A stretch of DNA of 64,000 bases. Origin: Siphonodentalium dalli. Taxonomy: Eukaryota > Mollusca > Scaphopoda > Gadilida > Siphonodentaliidae. The stretch spans positions 199,416,978 through 199,480,977 of the forward strand of contig CP136066.1 of NCBI GenBank assembly GCA_032622095.1, in the 5' to 3' direction. The first letter of the stretch is position 1, and the number at the start of each line of letters is the position of its first letter. The translations under genes were made by a program, and so were the position numbers. This document shows positions 21,965 through 32,658 of the stretch, in pieces. Under the pieces are notes generated by a model. It was not told where the DNA came from. It saw only the letters and a list, made by a program, of their open reading frames with translations, and searched no databases.

Positions 21965-22478
21965 ATTTCTAAGCAATTTGTACTGACAATTCCATTCACG
22001 GTAAAATAAAATTAAATAGAAAATGCTTTTTATGTGGAACATGTTCATTTCCACTTTGGGGTAATTCGGACCGACATAATTTTATAAATAAAATACTCAG
22101 CTATATATGATCAAAAGGTTCTTGGTAATATATGCGATTGCAGTTTCCATTTTTGTTACAAATGCTAAATTTTAAGATCGACTGGCAACTCAATAGGGCG
22201 TGTTGTTACAGGAAGGTATATATATTGTGGCTTATAAATGTGTTACTACACCACTCCTTATTACGCGACAATTTGAAGTAACACTTTATATACTAAATTA
22301 ACCTACCCCCATCATTTATAGGAGTATACATTGGATGGTCTATTATTCATTTGGAGTTCAACAAACGACCTATGACAAATTGTTGAACTTATTTTCTGAA
22401 CATTTCCAATGAATAACCATACTCACCAATACTCATCAATATTTAGTATAGAAGGACAGGGCGTTCATTGTGACTTAC
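21965..22478 (-). other. Intron, unremarkable part
   Basis: About 0.5 kb of AT-rich intron between the Penelope remnant and the first cadherin exon. No feature recognised. Confidence 0.6.
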
Positions 22479-22547
22479 TTCCATCTTCTGTTTCGTGAAT
22501 TTCCAGGACTATGTCATTAATTCCCGTATCATACCGTTCACAAGGAC
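22479..22547 (-). CDS. Cadherin exon: N-terminus of EC1
   Basis: This 69-nt exon (phase 1-1) lies between the acceptor CGATTTTCCTCCACAG and the donor GTAAGTCAC. It encodes PCERYDTGINDIVLEIHETE then DG. The start with a cysteine followed by INDIVLEI and E resembles the mature N-terminus of protocadherin-15/cadherin-89D-type proteins, so a signal peptide must come from an upstream exon ending in phase 1. Candidates are the exon at 60410 directly, that exon via the EB and mucin exons, or a very short ATG exon at 22925-22952 (MRSLLISSS, donor GTAAGC, phase 1), which is weak because it is only nine codons. Confidence 0.75.
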
Positions 22548-22952
22548 CTGTGGAGGAAAATCGGTTATAGCTGACAATCATGTTCGAATTCAGGTTCCTC
22601 CCTCCAATTTTCAAAGCCATGGATAAATTCTGACATATCATCGCCGTACAAAAATGCTGGTGAGCTCTAGAAGAGTACACTCGTTGGACAAGTGGGAGAT
22701 TAATGAATTTCAAATCTAGACAAAAGCTAATTTTCTGGAAAAATCGATCGCCATATGTCATTAAGCCCGAGAGAAACATTAGTAGATATCAGAATGAACA
22801 GGGATTTTATATGTTTTACACATATATGAAATAGTACTGAAACAATTTATTCGATTTATTATTCACTAATATTAAGGAAACTTATACTTGTACGGCAATT
22901 ATCATATATGTATTGTTAGCTTACCACTAGATGAGATGAGTAACGAACGCAT

Positions 22953-24450
22953 AAATACTTGAATAATCGCAAAATATATAGCAAGTTAATTCCTGAAAGA
23001 TGCACACTATTAACAAGTCGAAAAATGTAACCAATATTTAATGGTTAACCCTTTGAACCCGATACGCTAAAATATTAGCGTAACTCCTATTTTACGTCAA
23101 CCAGTTACGCTAATATATTAGCATAGAGAATATAAGCGTGTTTTAGGAATCTTTGTTTTCATGTCCTAAATACCACTCTTAGAGGATGATATTTTAAATG
23201 AAATCGCTGCTAATTGACAAATTAGCTATGGCAGCACCATGTATTGCATACAAATAAAACAAAACGGCATTTAGGCGGTTAAATCAGCATTACCACCACG
23301 CGACAGCCATTTGACTGATATAGGAAGAAAAGAGTCGCTATAAACTTCTTTCTTTTTCTCTCTCTCTCACACACACACCACGCCGACAAACCCTCACACA
23401 CCCTCCCTCACACCCACAGGTGCGTATGTGAGGGTGTGTATTATTTAAAGAACATCAGATATCGCAGATTGACAAATAAACAAACATACACACAATATTC
23501 ACAAATGATACCAGAAAGAGAACAAACATCACGAGCCACAAAACTGTCAATATGCAGGAGGATATATTTCTATATATAGCTATGGCCCCGGTGTGGCGTG
23601 CGTGCAAATCGCACCGATTGGACGCCGGAGACTATATAGAATGTTATGGCTATTAGAAAATATTAACAATATTAACAATAATTTCCACATATATGAAAAT
23701 TCTATCACACATCACAGTTTTCTAAGCATATTTAGAAGGGAAGATACCATTGCAAAGATACGACGTGAGGCTATATATCAAGTATATTTAATATGAATGA
23801 CGTATATTTGTACAACAATGGTTGCGATGAATGCTAAGTTTGCTAACCTACATGTAGAATGATTTGAACAAGTCTGAGAAGATATATGCATTAAACAATG
23901 GTGTCATCAGTCAATATATGCAGAGAGAACCGAAAAGAGTATGTTTATTAACTAATATATCCATATATGCGTATTAGCAGAAAATCGTGTGCGTGTGTGT
24001 GCACTACGTTTTATTATCCGCCGATACTTAGGTTGTAGATTCAGATTTCACCGTGGTGGTTACTTCAATTGTCGATTTTAAAAAAACTCACACATACAAA
24101 TAATAAGTTAATAACACGATATAGATTTATGTTGAAATATTTGCAACTAATGGCAAAAGCCAACGAACAAACATCAATCGCACATAAATATAAATAAATA
24201 AATACATTAATAAAAGAAACTGCCTTAGATGAAGGTTGGATAAATGAAACTACCAATGATTACCTTTGCACCATCCCGTTTGCGGTATGTAAGTGTCAAC
24301 GTGTTTTCAATGCGGCCTGCCCTATTCAACGGAATAACGTTATACGCTCAATATGGGCTTATCTTATAATCAAATCAGTCCAATATTATGTGATATTATG
24401 TGAATATTTTGGTCCAATAAGAATATATTTGCATTATATTTGCCATTATA
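22953..24450. other. Mostly unassigned DNA with one orphan transposon end
   Basis: TTAACCCTTTGAACCCGATACG at 23044 is the same piggyBac-like terminus as at 3652. It is followed by subterminal palindromes around ACGCTAATATATTAGC (23068-23125), but no matching right end was found. A short purine/pyrimidine-biased tract with CTCTCTCTCACACACACACC lies at 23350-23430. No exon recognised. Confidence 0.6.
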
Positions 24451-24592
24451 TTAACCCTTTACCCAACAGAACGCCCAGAAACGCCCTAACAGCCTAAATT
24501 ATCTTCGGTCTGTCTCAATAAAACCATGGAAATATGGGTATCATTGGAACCGGCTCATTGAGCACATTGTGATAGTTACAGTTATGCCCTGT

Positions 24593-24661
24593 GCCAATGC
24601 ATTCTCTTATATATGCGAGTCGACCATAGGTCGCCTCGCATATATAAGAGAATGCATTGGC
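24593..24661. repeat. 69-nt palindrome P1
   Basis: GCCAATGCATTCTCTTATAT pairs with its exact complement ATATAAGAGAATGCATTGGC across a short GAGTCGACC...GGTCGCCTC centre. The whole unit is a near-perfect hairpin. Confidence 0.9.
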
Positions 24662-24716
24662 CTAAAAAAAACTTTTTTTTAACACTTTTTACCATTTTTT
24701 CTTTAATATGTGTTAA

Positions 24717-24785
24717 GCCAATGCATTCTCTTATATATGCGAGGCGACCTATGGTCGACTCGCATATATAAGAGAATGCATTGGC
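24717..24785. repeat. 69-nt palindrome P2
   Basis: Same palindrome as P1 in inverted orientation (loop GAGGCGACCTATGGTCGACT). The two can pair with each other as well as fold individually. Confidence 0.9.
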
Positions 24786-24839
24786 ACAGGGCCGTTCTGT
24801 TGGGTAAAGGGTTAAGCAGTTATGTTTGACGATCAATCG

Positions 24840-25250
24840 CGGTCTCACTGCTCACCGGAGTTGAAGTTTGGCTACATGGAAATCGAAGTTCCACAGGCTA
24901 CATTTGTATCTCCCACTTTATGATGCTTTAAGTGTCAAAGGCATGGTCACAATCAAGATAATTGCAAGAACAAAGAGATCATATGTGTACTGTGCTCTAC
25001 CGCAGGTCATGAATATGCGAAATGATCACAACAATACATTATAACGTTCAATATCGGTGCAAACTTAGTACTGGATTGTTCGTGTTAGATTTGGATCTAT
25101 GCATTGAATGTACAGACAATTATGGCTGAGAAAAAACCTTCATATGCTGATACTCGGGGGAAAACAGTGGACCTCGGCCGTCAGTTGGATATCGCACATT
25201 TTCTGCGGTTGCTTCCGCCATGAAATGCGTTGATGCCAGCACTCGATGAG
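24840..25250 (+). pseudogene. Non-LTR retrotransposon ORF1 (gag-like) remnant
   Basis: The plus strand reads CFKCQRHGHNQDNC, a perfect CX2CX4HX4C zinc knuckle (24924-24965), then CVLCSTAGHEYAK and a TGA where the last cysteine of a second knuckle is expected. A TGA also stands just before the first knuckle. Farther on, AEKKPSYADTR (from 25122) resembles the conserved SYA-x-A-R region that follows the knuckles in LINE ORF1 proteins. The fragment is dead. The piggyBac-like MITE lies immediately upstream. Confidence 0.72.
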
Positions 25251-25710
25251 TCAACATAATGCAGTCAGTGTATCACTAGCACTTCAAACAAAAGAGCCGA
25301 TATGTTTTCAATTATTTTATCTATTCATATTGCGACAGTTACTCCAAAACAATCTAATCACTTTGAACATGCTGCTCCAGAACAATGTAGTCAAGTTGAG
25401 CAAGTTGCCCAGGACAATCGCCAAATGTCTTAAACATTATTACTCGCTGACACAGAGGTTGATATATGAGTTTAAAATGTCCAAAACGGTGCTTGAAGAG
25501 AACAACACAAAACAGTGTTTCTTTGTTAATGATGCCAGTTGGGTGAAAGGTTGTCATGATATGCCCTGGCTGCTGAAACGAGGTTAAACCACACGTGAAG
25601 AAACCAACAAATTCATACTGACTTAACTATGAGTTGTAAGAACAAAATTCCTTATTATACGGCACTTAGACTGACATTAATTGTTTGTCAATTGATAAAT
25701 AAACAAATTA
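25251..25710. other. Unassigned DNA
   Basis: A plus-strand frame of about 113 codons (25246-25587) shows no recognised domain and no splice context. It may be retroelement debris next to the ORF1 remnant. Confidence 0.4.
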
Positions 25711-25832
25711 CGTCTGCTCATGTTTGTCTGGGGCTATGTAATTTTTTTTACAATTTTAATAATATTTTTTTGTATTCTTTAACAATTTTATAATTTCACA
25801 CATACATAGCCCCAGACAAACATGAGCAGACG
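25711..25832. mobile_element. 122-bp hairpin MITE with perfect 30-bp arms
   Basis: CGTCTGCTCATGTTTGTCTG and ten further bases at 25711-25740 are exactly inverted at 25803-25832, with an A/T-rich loop. Part of the same sequence (TGTTTGTCTGGGGCT then the complement of the loop) recurs at 26203-26290, leading into palindrome P4. Confidence 0.85.
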
Positions 25833-25954
25833 ACACTCTTCTATATGCTTCTATATATGTGTGGGGCTCCCTGCAGGGTAATGGATGTTTTTTATTTTAT
25901 GTCCTAAAACTTTTAAGAAACATTTATTTTAAAAAAATGATAAAAAATTGTTAG

Positions 25955-26023
25955 GCCAATGCATTCTCTTATATATGCGAGGCGACCTATGGTCGACTCG
26001 CATATATAAGAGAATGCATTGGC
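25955..26023. repeat. 69-nt palindrome P3
   Basis: Identical to P2 in sequence and orientation, but without the TTAA termini nearby. It is preceded by AAAAAATTGTTAG, as in P4. Confidence 0.88.
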
Positions 26024-26295
26024 ACAGGGTAAAAAATCCCGACATACGACTGGATTTGATATGGTGTGTTCAGGGGACCGTTCATCCATATCAGTTGATA
26101 ACACAATCATCGATAACACAATCATCGATAGTCTGAAATGCAAGCACCCAATGACCGTGTGATCAGAATGCAGGGGCGTTTTCATTGACTGTATATGTGA
26201 TGTGATGTTTGTCTGGGGCTCTGTATGGGTGAAATTATAAAATTGTTAAAGAATACAAGAACAAATTATTAAAATTGTAAAACTTGAATTGTTAG

Positions 26296-26364
26296 GCCAA
26301 TGCATTCTCTTATATATGCGAGGCGACCTATGGTCGACTCGCATATATAAGAGAATGCATTGGC
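26296..26364. repeat. 69-nt palindrome P4
   Basis: Fourth copy, preceded by a partial inverted copy of the hairpin MITE at 25711. Its position outside a bounded piggyBac-like element suggests that the palindrome moves or recombines separately. Confidence 0.88.
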
Positions 26365-26696
26365 ACATATGAGGATTATGTAACGGTACCAGAAATCAAC
26401 ATACCGAAAGCCAAAAATAATATGCAAAGTACAAAATGAAAAGGGCGTCTATTGTCGCCGTTGACCAGCCTCCGTGACAAGTGCATGACGCAAGAGCAAC
26501 GCGCAATATAACTGTGTATATCCGACACCAGAAATTATGCAGGAATTTGACCAATTTTGTCCTCTTAGTAGAATACCACTGTTAGATATTTATCAATTTA
26601 ATTTAAAATGCGTAATAATTTTGACAAAGTCTCTCGATGAATACGTCATTAATGTGTTCCTGAAGAGATTATACCAACGAAGAACGGGCGGGAATT

Positions 26697-27425
26697 TGTA
26701 TGACATCAATAGGTACGACGTCAATAGGTACGACTTTAATAGGTACGACTTTAATAGGTACGACGTCAATAGCTACGACGTCAATATGTACGACTTTAAT
26801 ATGTACGACGTCAATATGTACGACGTTAATAGGTACGACTTTAATATTTACGACGTCAATAGGTACGACGTCAATATGTGCGACGTCAATAGGTACGACG
26901 TCAATAGTTACGACGTCAATATGCACGACGTCAATATGTACGACGACAATATGTACGACGTCAATATGTATGACGTCAATATGTACGACGACAATATGTA
27001 CGACGTCAATAGGTACGACGTCAATATGTACGACGTCAATAGGTACGACGTCAATAGGTACGACGACAATATGTACGACGTCAATATGTACGACGTCAAT
27101 ATATACGACGTCAATCGGTACGACGTCAATAGATAATATGTCAATATATACGACGTCAATATTTACGACGTCAATAGGTACGACGTCAACATATACGATG
27201 TCAATATATACGACGTCAATATGTACGACGTCAATATATAAGATGTCAATATATACGACGTCAATAGGTACGACGTCAATAGATACGACGTCAATATATA
27301 CAATGTAAATAGGTACGACGTCAATATATACGACGTCGATATGTACGACGTCAATATATACGACGTCAATATGTACGACGTCAATATGTACGACGTCAAT
27401 ATGTACGCTGACAATAGGTACGACA
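26697..27425. repeat. 15-bp minisatellite (TACGACGTCAATAKG)
   Basis: About 48 tandem copies of a 15-bp unit with the core ACGACGTCAAT. Since 15 is a multiple of three, five of the six frames stay open for long stretches. The plus-strand frame starting upstream at 26537 reads repeated YDVNR/YDVNM, and the minus strand reads IDVVH/IDVVY. Every unit carries a GACGTC palindrome (half of a CRE-type TGACGTCA site). No gene is called. Confidence 0.95.
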
Positions 27426-27903
27426 TTTTTTACACTATACATGACATGTAAGATTCTCAAAAAATGTGAAACAAAGGAACACGTAAGGCCATATAAACTT
27501 AATAGTTTGTTTCTCAGGGATTTTTTTCAATGTGATGAGGTGATAAGGGAGGCAGTTATTTATATTTATTATTTTTTTCAAATTAATTTTGTGGTGAGGC
27601 AGGTATTTATTTATAAAGTATTTACTGGAATCCCATATTAAACAGTAATACTGAATATGGGCAATATACCGAAGCAGGGAAGCTGACCATCATATATCCC
27701 CTTAATAATCTAGATTTGTAATAAAGTTGCATAGAGGAAACAGTATGAGTTATTCACTCATGATGATGTGGAAACTACATCGGTGAAATTTGATGTAACT
27801 CAGGGTGACCACCAACCAGATCAAGCTTTATTGGAAGGAGTTCCACTGGACTACACATGAATTGATAATATAAAATCACAACAATAATTTATGAAATAAA
27901 AGG
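27426..27903. other. Unassigned DNA
   Basis: AT-rich, no recognisable exon, repeat or element. Confidence 0.5.
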
Positions 27904-27929
27904 TTTATTTTCTAATTAATCACAGACTT

Positions 27930-28115
27930 TCATAAACAATCTTGAAGTTTGGAATAGTGCTGATCCACTAACCAGAGTGCATTACATACAATAGCCACAA
28001 ACTGCCGACCCACACTGTCAACGCTATCCGTCAGAAATAATAATTTGTCGACTTGCCAACATTGGTTTTTGAAATCAGCATACGAAATACCATAAGAAAC
28101 AATTCTAAAAAGCTT
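27930..28115 (-). CDS. Possible terminal exon, unknown protein
   Basis: On the minus strand an acceptor-like TTTTTCTTTCAG is followed by an open stretch of 61 codons (KLFRIVSYGISYADFKNQCW ... HYSKLQDCL) and a stop. An AATAAA signal (27904-27909) stands about 20 nt later. Acceptor, open frame and polyadenylation signal are correctly ordered, as in a last exon. No family is recognised and no upstream exon can be assigned. Retroelement debris is an alternative. Confidence 0.3.
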   Translation of the reverse strand, partial: KLFRIVSYGISYADFKNQCWQVDKLLFLTDSVDSVGRQFVAIVCNALWLVDQHYSKLQDCL

Positions 28116-28668
28116 CTGAAAGAAAAATGCCCGCACCTTTCACTTTTATTCCATTTCAAAACCTGACTATCCATGTCCCGTTAACCCAGTGATGTATGTG
28201 CGTGAACATTCCGTTACATTATTGTCCATATTGTTGGTGATTTCAGTAAAAGGTAAGTTAAATTTCTTTGTGAAGTTGTTTTGTTGCTATGCATAGAACT
28301 TGTGAATATTTCTGCACAATATGGGCGGTGCCTTTTCTGACATAATTTTGTAAATAATGGATATTTTTAAAGGTGCATTCAGGTACTAAACCTGTTGAAA
28401 ATCGATTATGACATATTATATAGACTATTCCTATAAAAGCCGAATAGCATCATTTTCTCATTGAATAATTATCAAAATATTGTGTTGTGCTCACATGCAT
28501 AGAATATTCAACATAAAACAAAATAGCTTATTTCCTCTAGCACTGTTTGCTCCAAGCATGTTATTTTATCACACTAACATCTAAATACAAAGTAGAAAGG
28601 TTTCGTAATAATTAGCCTGGAATCTAAATGCACCTTTAACAGGCCTCAAAATATGATGACGGACGTTT
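28116..28668. other. Unassigned DNA
   Basis: No exon or element recognised. Confidence 0.5.
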
Positions 28669-28762
28669 GCAGAAGGAGGTCCACAGAGGGTGATTTTAGT
28701 GATGCCACCCGCACAGCGGGCAAGCATCCACTAAATTCACCATCTGGGAGTCCTCATTCTGC
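28669..28762. repeat. 94-bp hairpin family, copy 1
   Basis: AGGTCCACAGAGGGTGATTT pairs with ACTAAATTCACCATCTGGGA and GTCCTCATTCTGC across a GCCACCCGC...GCGGGCAAGC centre. Copies 2 and 3 are at 32289 and 32569. Confidence 0.75.
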
Positions 28763-29214
28763 GTAGGCCTCATCTTCTCTAGAAAGTATATTAATTATCA
28801 CATTAACGGCACGGGAGGCCTTAATTGTCGAAAATATTCATATTTGTTCCAAACACCGTAAACTGAAAACATTAAAACGCATACAGTTTCGTAAACACCA
28901 TGTTATCATAAAGATATACTATATTTTACCTAAACAAGAGCCTGATTGTGTTACAGAAGACAGCACAATGCTACTGGCTAATCACACACAAATGGCATAA
29001 ACGCTCTTTATTAGCTCCATATCAGGAATTCACCAACAAAGAACGCTCTTTATGTTTACCATCATAATATAAACAAACACCAGAAAAGTAACTTTTTATG
29101 CTCTTGTTTACATAACAATAGTCAAACATATGACAATAACATACTGTTTATGCGATATTTCTTATTTGTTTCAGTGGATATTGAAATATCACCTATACCC
29201 GTTAAGAGTTCACA

Positions 29215-30140
29215 ACATTCCAGGTAAATCTTCCATGCAGATCGTTTAGACACCCCACATATGAACGAAGTTGAATCACACCCCGTTAAAACATGAAACG
29301 CAATAATATAGTCCAGCGCGTCATCGGTATTTGGGTGGCAACATCCCTGACGGGTAAAATTTATGGCTTTTGGAAGGTCCAGCCATCACGAACACATCAC
29401 AATCTGCAGGAAATTTGTCTAGGTAACCAAGCAATAACACTAGAACATCGACGTCCCTACTTACCACAATAACTTGTTTCAGATTGTACCCCGTGCTGGC
29501 ATCAAGTGACTGGAGTATACGTCTAGTGTCAGCCTCTTCTTGACTAGACTCTAACCCTTTCAAGTCTGTTCCATCTACCGAACAATCTACTCTGCAATCT
29601 TCTGGGACCCCCCCCCCCCCCCCCTGCAAGAACAGTAACACCTTCTGTGTTCGCTTTGGTAACAAGTTCTCGAGACAGGAAACCAGTCAAATCAGACTTG
29701 TTGTCAGACAACAAAATGAATCTTTTCCAATTTTGTGGGATGGGAACATCACGATTTGTTATTATCCTTCGGATCAATGTTATATTGCGACTTCTTCTCG
29801 ATCTGGTGGCAGTCTTTATAGATTTATCCGAGTATAATGTCAACACTACATCAATCCAGACATGGCCTTCGTCTTTCTTCAACACGCACACTGAGATTCC
29901 ATCTGCCAAATATCCAAATGTATTAACCTTTTCCGGTTTACATATGGCCACAACAAGGGCCTGACCGTCAATGATAATACATGCACGGGGAGATGGTGTC
30001 ATTGTTTGCAAGTTGACGGCCCTGTCGTTTATGAGTGTCGACAGCTCTATATGTTCTTCCCATTGACTGAAGTTGCAATACTTGTTTACATGATCGCTGA
30101 ATTGGGTTCATACCAAATAAGATAAATTTTATAAAAAATT
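29215..30140 (-). pseudogene. Broken copy of a repetitive, uncharacterised animal ORF
   Basis: Minus-strand reading begins near 30140 (FSQWEEHIELSTLINDRAV) and runs through ACIIIDGQALVVAICKPEK, VWIDVVLTLYSDKSIKTATR, ITNRDVPIPQNWKRFILLSD. A C/G run at 29608-29627 then shifts the frame, and it continues as SQEEADTRRILQSLDA, VIVVSRDVDVLVLLLGYLDK. A second shift near 29320 leads to DDALDYIIAFHVLTGCDSTS. The blocks RDVPxPxxW, EEADTR, V-x-S-x-D-x-D-V-L-x-L-L-L and AFHxLTGCD(T/S)TS are shared by a large family of high-copy, uncharacterised proteins in fish and marine invertebrates, thought to be transposon-associated. Two or more frame breaks make it a pseudogene. Confidence 0.75.
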
Positions 30141-32288
30141 GTAAAACAACTATCTGGGCCGAGCCTTTGTCGGGGTCCAGATCTAATTTACTGGACGAGT
30201 TTTGTAAAATCCGCTATAAACTGGGGACGAGTTGTAGATTCTCTATATTACATGATCCAAAACATCAATAAAACATACTTAAATCAACAAATGGGACACA
30301 AAACTAACATTGGCTTCTGAAATGCATGCGGTGACGTTTCACGTAACTATGCGTTGTTTGCCCGCGTAAAGACATAGTCCCAGATAAATACAGACTCGTG
30401 GACCATTTAATGGCGTATATTTAATGACATAACTTTTCAAACTCTTCAATCATTATAGTTTGTTGGACAAAAATTGCAAGACACAGTATTTTGAGACGTA
30501 ACGTACGGAATGTAAATAGACGACAAACCAGAAGTCAAATGTCACCTGGTACTATTTCCTGTTATTAAACGAAAGTTTAATATCACAATTTATAGAATGG
30601 GTTTATTGAGTGGAATAAGGGTAGGATCAGGTAATAAATACATGTACATGATTAGCATACCTGACTGACTTGAATGTCTGTGGAAATAATGATTCCTCTC
30701 TTACCAGTATGAACATACACTACACAATCACACTATTCGTTATTTTGATCGCTGGGGTCAATGAAGGAGCTGGGCGAAACAAAAAGAAACCTATCAAGTG
30801 ATAAGATAAAATGAAATATAGTATAACATAATACTAGGATATACTGGGTCATAATATGGTGGCTGACAATTTATAACGATAGTGTCTTCGTCTGGATGGG
30901 ATGGTATACAAAGTGTACCGGTAGGTAAACCATGGCCGGGGTATAGGTTAGTGGAGATCATTTTCACATTACTTGACATGGGATGGGTGGGGCTGCAACC
31001 TTCTTATGCGTAGAACAAATCCTTCTATTCAGTTTGGCACCATGTGCTTCGACAGAAACTGACGACTACAACCGATATTCAGACAAACATATATTATGTT
31101 GAGTATAACAGGAGATGGTTCCATAAATGCCAGGATTTAGGGTACAGTAAACCTTCAAGACTTATATCTCCATTCCCAATGCAAACACCAATTAAATTAT
31201 GATCGGGGGAGGAAAATCTCGAATGCCCCAAGGACCAGTAAAAAGTACGTTACTATTATAATCTACGTTAATGACATGCACAATAACCCAACACCTGGGA
31301 CGTGCCGACAGGTGTGTTTCACCCCCTCCAACAGTTTCATACCTGACACACAGCAATAGGTTGAAATTGTTCTTGTAGTAATGTAGTTTGATTTTCCAAC
31401 AATTTATTAAAGGGAAATGTTTTTTTTATTTTAGAGCACGATTTGCATATTTTTCTACTTTTGTTCAAAAATGAGTACTGAAATTACCATCAGTTGGAAA
31501 TTTCCCAAGCTTTGGGGGTGTCAGGTTGAAAATTAACAATTTTTCGCACATATAGTGAAACAAACGCTCTTTGTTTTTACCATATCAGGAATAGACTATC
31601 ACGGAACGCGCTGATCTGCTCCGTGCAGTAAAAATGGCTGGATTTATTTTGGGAGCCAAATCAAAATCAAATCGTCTTTCTGGGACATAACATGCTCATA
31701 GAAAGGTAGTTCAAGAATATTATTAGTTGTATTTTTGAGAGAAAACCGCCATGTGGCTTTAAAATGGTTAAGATAATTTTAAATGGTCGGGTTGATGTGT
31801 ATATTAGGTTTGAAATGCTTTCGTTGACCAAACTCCAGGCAGAGTTATCTCCCATCGCTCCGCTGAGATACCACTGCCATAAGGACGTTTGTCAAGGATT
31901 GCTTACGTGTTCTTAGTTCTTATGTTATAGAATTAAAATTGTCTATGTCTGGCTCAGTTCATATTGTTCTTATCAATACCGAAAGAATTACCATTATTGC
32001 AAACTTTTGGAGGTCAAAATAAGATAATAGGTGCCTAAATATAGTTCCGACGATATGTAAAAATAGATGTATCGGTCCGCAAAGTACCATCCTTGTGGCA
32101 GTGCTATATCGCAGTGATAACGTAGAGGGCGCTGCTTGGAGTTTGTTCGTTGACATCGAGTTTTTTGTTTTTTGTTTGTTTGCCACGTATTCCAATCAAG
32201 TGATCATCGGTTTAAAACATGTTGTGGGTGAAGATCATGTCATAAGGCCACTATCAGCACCAAACCTTGATAAAGTGTGCCTTACATT
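30141..32288. other. Mostly unassigned DNA
   Basis: No confident exon. Two weak leads. On the minus strand 30985-30815, after GGTTGCAG, an open stretch reads CQPPYYDPVYPSIML, reminiscent of proline/tyrosine-rich cytoplasmic tails and a possible later exon of the EB/mucin gene. On the plus strand an ATG at 30710 opens a 30-codon frame MNIHYTITLFVILIAGVNEG followed by a basic tail, which looks like a signal peptide. Neither has independent support. Confidence 0.4.
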
Positions 32289-32382
32289 AGCAGATGAGGT
32301 CTCCAGATGGTGAATTTAGTGAAGCTACACCACACCACGGGCTACCATAACCAAATTCACCCTCTGTGGACCTCATTTTCTG
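32289..32382. repeat. 94-bp hairpin family, copy 2
   Basis: CAGATGAGGTCTCCAGATGG then TGAATTTAGTGA pairs with CCAAATTCACCCTCTGTGGA then CCTCATTTTCTG. Same layout as copies 1 and 3. Confidence 0.78.
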
Positions 32383-32568
32383 GGAGGTATCTATTGTCTC
32401 ACATTAACGTTGTTTTAGTTACTGTTTTCCTTCGGTTCAGTTTTTATATCCCCTAATTTGCAGAAGATAAAATGTCTAATCGATGCGACTAATGGGTGAA
32501 TATTACCAACTTCAACTGGGGAACTTCAATCTGATCCTAGGCCGCGCATAGCTATTGAGGCATAAGCA

Positions 32569-32658
32569 TAATGAGGTTACCGCATGGTGAAATTGGTGAC
32601 GCTAGCAGGCCGTACGGGATAGCGTTACTAAATTCACCCTCTGGTGACATTATTCTGC
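32569..32658. repeat. 90-bp hairpin family, copy 3
   Basis: AATGAGGTTACCGCATGGTG then AAATTGGTGACGCTA pairs with ACTAAATTCACCCTCTGGTG then ACATTATT. The middle differs between copies while the arms are conserved. Confidence 0.75.

Larger units (their letters stand above)
24451..24815. mobile_element. piggyBac-like MITE with twin palindromes, copy 1
   Basis: TTAA plus the inverted terminus CCCTTTACCCAACAGAACG stands at the left, with its exact complement plus TTAA at the right (365 bp in total). The interior carries two 69-nt palindromes (24593-24661 and 24717-24785) that are inverted copies of each other around an A/T-rich spacer. No coding capacity. A second copy with the same ends and subterminal sequence is at 51818-52246, which confirms the boundaries. 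Confidence 0.92.

Noticed and set aside
26669-27460. 263-codon minus-strand frame of IDVVH/IDVVY repeats
   Set aside because: The 15-bp unit keeps nearly all frames open on both strands; there is no independent support.
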